39,303 nt of DNA from a bacterium. GTDB taxonomy: Bacteria; Armatimonadota; JACIXR01. The stretch is taken from the NCBI GenBank assembly GCA_014360495.1, contig JACIXR010000014.1:1-39303 (forward strand). Reading direction: 5' to 3'. Below are positions 26,746 through 32,957 of the stretch, piece after piece. Below the pieces are notes generated by a model that saw only the letters and a list, made by a program, of their open reading frames with translations, was not told the origin of the DNA and searched no databases. The position numbers were made by a program, and so were the translations under genes. Position 1 is the first letter of the stretch. Each line of letters opens with the position of its first letter.

Positions 26746-28088
26746 ATCTTGACAAGTGCCCATCCCACATATTGAGAAAAGCTATATGCATTCTCCCTTA
26801 AAGACGAAATCAGTGCGTTCACAACTCTTGGCCCCCTAAGCTCTTCTAGAGCATAAGCTATGTATTTTCTATTGTCCGCTCGCACAGTAGCATCATTTAA
26901 AAGTTCTATTAGGGTTTCTAAGGCAGGGGTCCCGATTTTAGAGAGAGCTAACGCCACTCTTTCGTCTCCATGTGTATCTCGCCATGCTTCCTTAAGGTAT
27001 TTCACAGCCTTGCTTTCCCTTGCGTTAGCCAAACCAAATAGCGCGTGTAAGTAGAGAGAATCCCATAGGCTCTCTTTGCTGGGAGAATCTTTCGTTAATT
27101 CCCAAAGGGTTTGAACCGCCTTTTTGCCACCTATTTCACCGAGAGCAATTACTGCAGATTTACGAATATCATCGCTTATCTCAGTGTTTAACGCAATCCT
27201 TGCTAAATCGTCAACCGCTTCCTTTGCCTTAAGCCTTCCCAAAGAGCGAGCTGCATACTCCTTTAAACCGCTATCTGCCAAAGCTTTGATTAGATAGGGA
27301 ATTGCCCTTTTATCATTTAGCCACCCTAACAATTCCACTACGTTCTTTCTGACAAGTTTGTTAGGATTATTTAAGGCTTTGATTAAGCAGTCCAGAGCCC
27401 CTTTCCCGAATTCCCCAATAGCTCTTTTGGCGACTTCGTCAAGTTCCCATGTCATCTCACCTGAAGCTGGTATAAGGACCTCAACCCCGAAGAATTTCCC
27501 AACGAATTTCGCCAAATTATCGGGGAAGGAACCTTTTTCTAAAAAGGCAAACAGAAACGGCGCCTTCTCCGGCGTATAGGGAGGGTCCTTGTCTAAATCC
27601 CACCAAGATAAATATTCAGGAGGTGCTATATAGCCTTGAAATTTCTCCTTAACAATTTTCCCATTCTTTCCCTTTAAACTTATCTCTCCACTTAGCATAG
27701 CCCCTGCATAAAGGAGATTGATGGGTTCAAATGGTTTCACGGCGGGATTGAAGACCTCAGGAGGCGACCAAGGTGTCGGCATCTTTTTAATCTCTACATT
27801 AGCCCTTATTTCTACCGCGCTTTCCTCTTCTTCAAAATACACCCTAACCCTTGGAATCTCCTCTTTTTTAAAAGGAGTGAACAATAGCAAATCGCCCCTA
27901 TAGTAGCCCCATAGGGGCTTGCCTTGGACATTTATTTCCAGAACCGCATCGCAATCAACGGAATTGTCAAGCCCAACTTCCGCGTTGGCGTTCTTCAAAA
28001 ATGGTAGGAGATATCATAAAATGGAAGAGGAATTGCCCACACCTTTTCCACGCTTTGGTTGACAACTAATCGCACTCTTTTAATTGAT
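26746..28088 (-). pseudogene. A': N-terminal remnant of a second HEAT protein A, frameshifted and truncated
   Basis: The frame below 27998 matches the N-terminal part of protein A: 'DAVLEINVQGKPLWGYYRGD', 'LLYAGAMLSGEISL', 'APFLFAFLEKGSFPDNLAKF', then about five HEAT repeats ending in 'VGWALVKI' at the IS end (26745). Upstream the homology continues in another frame as 'SIKRVRLVVNQSVEKVWAIP', 'LPFYDISYHF', then TGA. A single missing T in the T-run (plus-strand A-run 27997-28001, five instead of six) causes the shift; restoring it gives 'YHFLKNANAEVGL', as in A. A further in-frame stop precedes 'SIKRV', and no signal peptide is recognisable. The C-terminal half of the gene is lost. Confidence 0.8.
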
Positions 28089-28126
28089 TTTTAAGAGACT
28101 CTGCTAAGTTTGTTTCTCTGTTCCCT

Positions 28127-29110
28127 TCAAACTATTCCGACCTTCACCAGGTCAACGATATCTATCATCCCCAAGGCATGTCCTTCTTCATCAACAACTG
28201 GCAAATCGTCTATATTCCTCTCCTGCATCAATCTTAAAGCCTCTGCTGCAAGCTTTCCTCTCTGAATCGTTATGGGCGTTTCAGTCATAATTTCTCTTGC
28301 GGGCTTGTTCAGGACTGTCTCGTCAAGAATGAGGTGGCGTCTTATATCGCCGTCCGTGATTATGCCAACCAATTTGTTCTCCTTATCTACAACGCTAGCC
28401 GCTCCTCCCCTTGCCTTCGTGATTGTGAAGAGGACATCCCTAACGGGAGTTTCCTCCTCAACAACAGCGTGGCGCTTTCCCGTTCTCATTACATCCTCCA
28501 CTTTCAAGAGCAATCTCCTGCCGATTGTTCCGCCCGGATGAAGCCTTGCAAGGTCATCTCTTGTTATTCTTCTCAAACTCATAATCGCTATGGCGAGGGC
28601 ATCTCCCATAGCCATAGTCGCGGTTGTGGATGAGGTGGGGGCGATACCGAAGGGACAGGCTTCCCTCTCAACGCTCACATCTATCACTATATCGGAGGCT
28701 TTCGCGATGCTTGAATTCGGGTTTCCCGTGAGAGCTATCAGCTTTATTCCCAAGCGTTTTAAGAAGGGGATGATATTTATCAGTTCTTCCGTCTCCCCGT
28801 TATAGGAGATGAGGATGATGATGTCATCGGAGGAAAGTAGCCCAAGCTCGCCATGCATTGCCTCAGCGGGATGAAGGAAGACGGAGGGAGTTCCCGTTGA
28901 GGCAAAAGTGCTTGCTATCTTCCTTCCCACTGCTCCCGACTTCCCAATCCCCGTGATAACCACCTTGCCCTTACAAGAAAGGATTTCCTCAACTGCCTCA
29001 TATACAGCTTCGTTTATCTTTTCCCTTAGCCCTAGAACCGCTTCCCCCTCTATTTTAAGGACTTCCCATATTATTTGCTTTATCTTCTCCTTATCCAGTT
29101 CTTCCGTCAT
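28127..29110 (-). CDS. kdsD: arabinose-5-phosphate isomerase, KpsF/GutQ family
   Basis: The protein is 327 aa, the usual length. It has an N-terminal SIS domain (about 35-175: 'VVITGIGKSGAVGRKIASTF', 'HGELGLLSSDDIIILISYNG', 'PTSSTTATMAMGDALAIAIM') followed by two CBS domains (about 207-262 and 275-327). KdsD interconverts ribulose-5-phosphate and arabinose-5-phosphate, the first step to KDO of lipopolysaccharide core, so the cell probably has an LPS-like outer membrane. The start overlaps the flavodoxin stop (ATGA). The assignment to KdsD rather than another sugar isomerase of the family is by general likeness. Confidence 0.92.
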   Translation of the reverse strand: MTEELDKEKIKQIIWEVLKIEGEAVLGLREKINEAVYEAVEEILSCKGKVVITGIGKSGAVGRKIASTFASTGTPSVFLHPAEAMHGELGLLSSDDIIILISYNGETEELINIIPFLKRLGIKLIALTGNPNSSIAKASDIVIDVSVEREACPFGIAPTSSTTATMAMGDALAIAIMSLRRITRDDLARLHPGGTIGRRLLLKVEDVMRTGKRHAVVEEETPVRDVLFTITKARGGAASVVDKENKLVGIITDGDIRRHLILDETVLNKPAREIMTETPITIQRGKLAAEALRLMQERNIDDLPVVDEEGHALGMIDIVDLVKVGIV

Positions 29111-29544
29111 ATTTCAATCGTTCTTACTTGCAGACCATACTCCCTGCATTGCTTTAAAATCTCGTCGTCGGGTTCCCCAACGGAGAGAATTCCCGGGAGA
29201 ATTCTCATCTGATGGATTTCAAGGAAACGCCGCAGGAAGTAAAGGGTGTATTCGCCATCTCTTTTGGTTCCTGATGAGGCAAAATAGCCTGCAAGTTTCC
29301 CTTTGAACTCACCAACTAAATTTGGACCCTGGTCGAAGAGCCTTTTTATCTTCCAAGAGACATTTCCGAAGTAGCAGGGGGAACCGATGAACAACACATC
29401 TGCTGAGTAAAAATAGTTGACGAAAATGATGTCTACCTTTGCTACGACGACATCTGCTCCCGCTTCCCTTGCGCCTTCGCCAATTGCTTCAGCCATCTTC
29501 TCCGTATTTCCCGTTTGGGAATCATAAACAACTAAAACCCTCAT
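29107..29544 (-). CDS. flavodoxin-family protein
   Basis: The protein is 145 aa, short-chain flavodoxin size. The FMN phosphate loop is 'YDSQTGNTEKMAEAI' at the N-terminus, followed by 'ADVLFIGSPCYFGNVSWKIK', where the loop around 'PCYFGN' would contact the isoalloxazine ring. It probably carries electrons or acts as a small flavin reductase; the partner is unknown. A good ribosome site (AAGGAGG) precedes the ATG, 24 bp after the tsaD stop. It is coupled to kdsD by an ATGA overlap, an order with no obvious metabolic logic. Confidence 0.85.
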   Translation of the reverse strand: MRVLVVYDSQTGNTEKMAEAIGEGAREAGADVVVAKVDIIFVNYFYSADVLFIGSPCYFGNVSWKIKRLFDQGPNLVGEFKGKLAGYFASSGTKRDGEYTLYFLRRFLEIHQMRILPGILSVGEPDDEILKQCREYGLQVRTIEI

Positions 29545-29568
29545 CGCTTAAAACCTCCTTTTTTATTA

Positions 29569-30558
29569 TTATATCCGTAAAGAGGGTTCCACATCAAATT
29601 CTTCTTCCCCTTTCTTCAGGAATTCATAATAGCCTAAAACTGCAATCATTCCCGCGTTGTCTGTGCAGAGATAAAGGGGAGGGATGTAAAGTTCCCAATT
29701 TTCCTCCCTTGCCCTTTCCTCAAATTTTGCCCTTAATCTGCTGTTCGCTATCACTCCTCCGCCAAGAAGAACTCTTTTTAAGGAAAACTCTTTACATGCC
29801 ATAGCGGTTTTCTCAACAAGGGTATCAACTACTGCTTCCTGAAATGAGGCGCATAAATCTTTCACGGGAATCTTGCCTTCCGCTTGAAATTTCCTTACCT
29901 CCCGCAAGACCGCTGTTTTCAACCCGCTGAAGGAGAAATCCCAGCTATCGGGAAGGAGAGGGCGAGGAAAGTCAATGAATTTTGGATTTCCCTCCTTTGC
30001 TAATTTATCAATGATTGGTCCGCCGGGATAGCCGAGGTCCAATAACTTTGCGACCTTATCAAAAGCTTCTCCAGCCGCGTCGTCCCTGGTTCTGCCAAGA
30101 TATCGGACTGATTTATCCTCGTTGAGGATGAATAGATTTGTGTGTCCTCCGGAGACGACAAGGCAGAGGGCTGGCAAAGGGATATCAGGGTTTATGAGGA
30201 AATTCGCGTAGATATGAGCCTGGATATGGGATACGCCGATGATTGGCTTATTGAAGGCAAGTGCGAGGGATTTGGCACAGACTACTCCGACGAGAAGCGA
30301 GCCGGGTAGTCCTGGTCCCTTCGTAACTGAGATTAAATCAATGTCTTGAATTTGAGCGTTTGCTTTCTTGAGTGCCTCATCAACGACGGGGATAATTGCT
30401 TCTAAATGTTTACGGGAGGCAATCTCGGGGACGACGCCTCCAAAAGCTTTGTGGAAATCTACTTGGGAAGCGACTACATTTGAGAGAAGGTTTTTACCAT
30501 CTTTAACAACTGCAGCCGCCGTTTCATCACAGCTCGTTTCTATCCCTAAAACCAACAT
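29569..30558 (-). CDS. tsaD: tRNA N6-adenosine threonylcarbamoyltransferase TsaD
   Basis: The protein is 329 aa and complete. It starts 'MLVLGIETSCDETAAAVV' and contains 'VTKGPGLPGSLLVGV', the metal-binding His pair in 'VSHIQAHIYANF', 'VSGGHTNLF', 'DDAAGEAFDKVAKLLDLGYP' and 'LLGGGVIANSRLR', all family signatures. With TsaB and TsaE it makes the t6A37 modification in tRNAs reading ANN codons; TsaB and TsaE are not in this window. It heads the operon tsaD-flavodoxin-kdsD, with a strong promoter 10 nt before the ATG. Confidence 0.97.
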   Translation of the reverse strand: MLVLGIETSCDETAAAVVKDGKNLLSNVVASQVDFHKAFGGVVPEIASRKHLEAIIPVVDEALKKANAQIQDIDLISVTKGPGLPGSLLVGVVCAKSLALAFNKPIIGVSHIQAHIYANFLINPDIPLPALCLVVSGGHTNLFILNEDKSVRYLGRTRDDAAGEAFDKVAKLLDLGYPGGPIIDKLAKEGNPKFIDFPRPLLPDSWDFSFSGLKTAVLREVRKFQAEGKIPVKDLCASFQEAVVDTLVEKTAMACKEFSLKRVLLGGGVIANSRLRAKFEERAREENWELYIPPLYLCTDNAGMIAVLGYYEFLKKGEEEFDVEPSLRI

Positions 30559-30568
30559 AGTATATTAA

Positions 30569-30597
30569 ATTATAAGGTTTCCCTGTTTTCTTAACAA
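30569..30597 (-). promoter_or_regulatory. strong sigma-70-type promoter of tsaD, likely leaderless
   Basis: On the minus strand, TTGTTA (30597-30592), a 17-bp spacer and a perfect TATAAT (30574-30569). The ATG begins at 30558, only 10 nt past the -10, so the transcript should start within about three bases of the start codon. No Shine-Dalgarno sequence fits in the gap. Confidence 0.75.
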
Positions 30598-30734
30598 AGA
30601 AAATTAGGTTTTGATGGGTTATTTTGCCCTCCTGCCTTTTTATTTCTAAAAAATTTAACGATGCCACCATGGAGACACAGGGCGCTTTTACCTCAATTTT
30701 TAAACAAAGACTCTTGGACAAAATAATCAACAAG

Positions 30735-30763
30735 TTGACCTCCTCGCTTTTTCCCCTTAAGAT
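30735..30763 (+). promoter_or_regulatory. promoter of the GH172 gene
   Basis: TTGACC (30735-30740), a 17-bp spacer and TAAGAT (30758-30763). The start codon is 29 nt downstream with a full Shine-Dalgarno (AAGGAGG, about 8 nt before the ATG), so this gene has a conventional leader. Confidence 0.6.
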
Positions 30764-30792
30764 TTTCTAAAATAAGAAAGGAGGTTTTGATT

Positions 30793-31800
30793 ATGAAGGA
30801 AGAGAAGAATCTTTTCGGAAGTCCGCTATCAGGTCTACCCTATCTTCGCAAATACAGGGTCAAAAGGGTGTCCAGCTGGGACACAACTGGAGGAAACAAG
30901 GACTGGTGGGAGGTGGGTCCTGGGGAGAGGAAGGTGCTTGCCGATATACAAGGTCCAGCCTGCATCAAACATATCTGGACAACCCTTTTCTCCCAAGACC
31001 CTCACTATCTCCGCACGACCCTCCTCCGTGCCTATTGGGATGGGGAGGATGACCCAAGCGTTGATTCTCCCATTGGCGATTTCTTCGGGATAGGGCATGG
31101 TATAGCAAAGCATTTCATCTCCCTCCCGTTGACGATGACCTGCGATAAAGGATTCAACTGCTACTTCCCTATGCCCTTCAATAAAAATGGGAGGATTGAG
31201 GTTGTGAACGAAAGCAATGTTCCCTTGGGGATTTATTTCCATATTGACTATGAAATCTACGACTCCCCCCTTGAGGATGTCGGTTATTTCCACGCCAAGT
31301 GGAGAAGGGAGAAAAATCCCCAACCGATAAAGGATGGTATAAATTTGACAGGAAAGGAAAATTATCTGATTCTGGAGGCAAAAGGACAAGGGCATTTCGT
31401 AGGCTGTATCCTTAGCGTTCACGGTTTAGCTCCCGATTGGTGGGGAGAGGGAGACGATATGATTTTCATAGATGACGATGTCTGGCCTCCATCCCTTCAC
31501 GGAACGGGCACGGAGGACTATTTCTGCGCCGCTTGGGGATTCAACAGAGAATTTTATGGACCCTATCACGGATTTCCCCTTAAGGGGAACGAGGATTGGA
31601 CTGGCAAGCATTCCGCCTATCGCTTCCACATAGAGGAGCCGATTGTCTTCCACAAGTATATAAGGGTAACGATAGAGCATGGGCATGCAAATGACAGAGC
31701 GGATGACCTCTCCTCCGTCGCTTATTGGTATCAAACGGAGCCTCACTTCAATTTCTCCCCAATGCCTCCAGTGGAGGAGAGGATACCAAGGGAAGGTTGA
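30793..31800 (+). CDS. GH172/DUF2961-family protein (fructofuranosidase-like glycoside hydrolase)
   Basis: The protein is 335 aa. ATG 30793 is preferred to the TTG two codons earlier because GGAGG lies at the right distance. Family features are 'RVSSWDTTGGNKDWWEVGPG' near the N-terminus, 'GPACIKHIWTTL', 'SPIGDFFGIGHG', 'FNCYFPMPF' and 'HGTGTEDYFCAAWGF', whose Glu lies in the conserved active-site loop. DUF2961 is now classed as GH172, with characterised members that act on alpha-D-fructofuranosides and alpha-D-arabinofuranosides. There is no signal peptide, so it is predicted to be cytoplasmic. The stop overlaps a TTG start of the next gene. Confidence 0.9.
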   Translation: MKEEKNLFGSPLSGLPYLRKYRVKRVSSWDTTGGNKDWWEVGPGERKVLADIQGPACIKHIWTTLFSQDPHYLRTTLLRAYWDGEDDPSVDSPIGDFFGIGHGIAKHFISLPLTMTCDKGFNCYFPMPFNKNGRIEVVNESNVPLGIYFHIDYEIYDSPLEDVGYFHAKWRREKNPQPIKDGINLTGKENYLILEAKGQGHFVGCILSVHGLAPDWWGEGDDMIFIDDDVWPPSLHGTGTEDYFCAAWGFNREFYGPYHGFPLKGNEDWTGKHSAYRFHIEEPIVFHKYIRVTIEHGHANDRADDLSSVAYWYQTEPHFNFSPMPPVEERIPREG

Positions 31801-32492
31801 ATGATATAGAGAGGAAAGGGAAGCGTTTAACAAGAAAGGGAATATTTTTGATTTTCTTTTTCCTGCTTCTCCTCGCGGGAGGGTTCTTTTTCACTGCGAG
31901 GAGAAGCAGGAAATCAATCTTACAGGCAAATGTTCCCTTACCTCAGCAAGCGCCATCTATTCTCCAAACGGAGCCCTACCTTCCCAATCTCGTGAACGAA
32001 CCACTAATTACTGCCCAACCTCCAAGTGGAGAGCTTCCATATAAGGAGGAAGTGATAGCTTATCTCACGGCGCTGGAGAAGGTCCTTCAGGATTGGGAGG
32101 AAACGGAGAAAACGGATATCGCTCAACAGCAGTTGGAGAGTTTGATGGAATCGCTTTTCTCTCCTGAGGGTGAACAGGAGGCGCAGGAAAGCTTAAAGGT
32201 TTATGATTATTACATAACGCAAAAGCAGAAAGTTCTTCAGGAGCTCCTTTCTCTTTCCCCTCCGCCTCCTTGCATCAATCTTCACTATCATTACAAAACA
32301 GCGTTTGAGGAAAGCATAAAGGCTATTGCAGGGATAAGGCAGGGGATATATACAAAGGACAGGGATTATATAATGAAGATGCTCACTTATCAATTGACGA
32401 TTAACAAACACTTGGCACAGGCGGAGGGGGAGGAGGATGCATTGAGGCGGATTTACGGCTTACCACCGCGTTCAGTAAGCATAAGGCATTAA
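31797..32492 (+). CDS. hypothetical single-pass membrane-anchored protein
   Basis: I do not recognise this 231-aa protein. The likely start is TTG at 31797, whose TTGA overlaps the GH172 stop; no ATG gives a sensible N-terminus. A basic N-terminus (NDIERKGKRLTRKG) precedes one strong membrane helix (IFLIFFFLLLLAGGFFFTA) and a positively charged border (RRSRKS). A Pro/Gln-rich linker then leads to a helical, Glu/Gln-rich domain ('LTALEKVLQDWEETEKTD', 'SLKVYDYYITQKQKVLQELL', 'AQAEGEEDALRRIYGLP'). The charge pattern predicts the C-terminal domain outside the membrane. Part of the membrane segment is encoded by an 18-bp perfect inverted repeat. The stop is 4 bp from the 3' end of the convergent tRNA-Glu. 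Confidence 0.65.
   Translation: MNDIERKGKRLTRKGIFLIFFFLLLLAGGFFFTARRSRKSILQANVPLPQQAPSILQTEPYLPNLVNEPLITAQPPSGELPYKEEVIAYLTALEKVLQDWEETEKTDIAQQQLESLMESLFSPEGEQEAQESLKVYDYYITQKQKVLQELLSLSPPPPCINLHYHYKTAFEESIKAIAGIRQGIYTKDRDYIMKMLTYQLTINKHLAQAEGEEDALRRIYGLPPRSVSIRH
31859..31913. repeat. 18-bp perfect inverted repeat inside a coding region
   Basis: TTTCCTGCTTCTCCTCGC (31859-31876) and GCGAGGAGAAGCAGGAAA (31896-31913) are exact reverse complements separated by 19 nt. They lie at the end of the membrane helix and just after it in the hypothetical protein. Such a long perfect stem would fold strongly in the mRNA. Confidence 0.9.
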
Positions 32493-32496
32493 AAAA

Positions 32497-32573
32497 TGGT
32501 GGCCCCAAGGGGATTTGAACCCCTACTTACGGATTGAGAGCCCGTTGTCCTGTCCGGGTTAGACGATGGGGCC
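32497..32573 (-). tRNA. tRNA-Glu (anticodon CTC)
   Basis: The minus strand reads a complete cloverleaf: acceptor GGCCCCA/TGGGGCC, anticodon stem ACGGG/TCCGT around the loop CTCTCAA (anticodon CTC), T-loop GGTTCAAATCC, discriminator A and an encoded CCA (32499-32497). Six T's follow directly (plus-strand AAAAAA 32491-32496), a likely transcription end. It reads GAG codons. Confidence 0.93.
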
Positions 32574-32579
32574 ACCTTC

Positions 32580-32653
32580 TGGCTGGGGGAGAAGGATTCG
32601 AACCTTCACCAAGGGATCCAGAGTCCCGTGTGCTACCATTACACCATCCCCCA
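32580..32653 (-). tRNA. tRNA-Gln (anticodon CTG)
   Basis: Minus strand: acceptor TGGGGGA/TCCCCCA, D-arm TGGTGTAATGGTAGCA, anticodon loop CTCTGGA (anticodon CTG), T-loop GGTTCGAATCC, discriminator G and encoded CCA (32582-32580). The 5' U and these features are typical of bacterial glutamine tRNA. It lies 6 bp upstream of tRNA-Glu, so both are processed from one transcript. It reads CAG codons. Confidence 0.93.
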
Positions 32654-32663
32654 GCAATTAAAA

Positions 32664-32691
32664 ATTATAAATATTTTAGATGATTCGTCAA
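32664..32691 (-). promoter_or_regulatory. promoter of the tRNA-Gln/tRNA-Glu transcript
   Basis: On the minus strand, TTGACG (32691-32686), a 16-bp spacer and a perfect TATAAT (32669-32664) end 10 nt before the first base of tRNA-Gln, a near-consensus promoter as expected for tRNA genes. Confidence 0.75.
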
Positions 32692-32784
32692 ATAGAACGA
32701 GGGGGTAAAACAGCCCTTAAACTTGCATAATAGCCTTGCCTTATTTTATATCAACCTAATAATTTCACAAAGATGTTGGAATAT

Positions 32785-32908
32785 ATAGATAGCGAATTTG
32801 TGAGAGAATTTGGGGATTTTCTGAGCTGAGGCTTCTCCTTTACGGTTAATAGTCAAGCAATATGGTAGGTCTCCTGGGGTATCTCAAGGGTTATGGAATT
32901 GGACATTG
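32785..32908 (+). mobile_element. second, heavily degraded remnant of the same IS type
   Basis: AGCGAATTTGTGAGAGAATT followed by TGGGGATTTTCT (32791-32822) aligns base by base with the 'GSEFAGEFEDFL' codons of the remnant at 26533, after a 6-base gap. Downstream, GTTATGGAATTGGACATTG (32890-32908) matches the right-end repeat GTTATGGAATTATACACA at 26728. Almost everything between has been deleted. The stretch 32654-32957 otherwise holds only the tRNA promoter and the promoter of the next gene. Confidence 0.65.
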
Positions 32909-32914
32909 TCTTGC

Positions 32915-32942
32915 TTGAAACTTTTAAAAATTTTATTATATT
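32915..32942 (+). promoter_or_regulatory. possible promoter of the PIN/TRAM gene, next to the IS end
   Basis: TTGAAA (32915-32920), a 16-bp spacer and TATATT (32937-32942) lie just downstream of the IS end at 32908. GAGGTG at 32947-32952 is the ribosome site for ATG 32958. The implied transcription start would fall close to or within that site, so the exact -10 is uncertain. Confidence 0.45.
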
Positions 32943-32957
32943 TATAGAGGTGTTCAT

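Noticed and set aside
19131-28088. CRISPR array or DNA tandem repeats suggested by repeated patterns in the HEAT region
   Set aside because: The repetition is at the protein level (~30-residue HEAT units with varied codons); there are no identical spaced DNA repeats, only the single 240-bp duplicate tract.
30835-31422. 195-aa minus-strand frame opposite the GH172 gene
   Set aside because: The plus strand has promoter, Shine-Dalgarno and clear GH172 motifs; the antisense frame has none.
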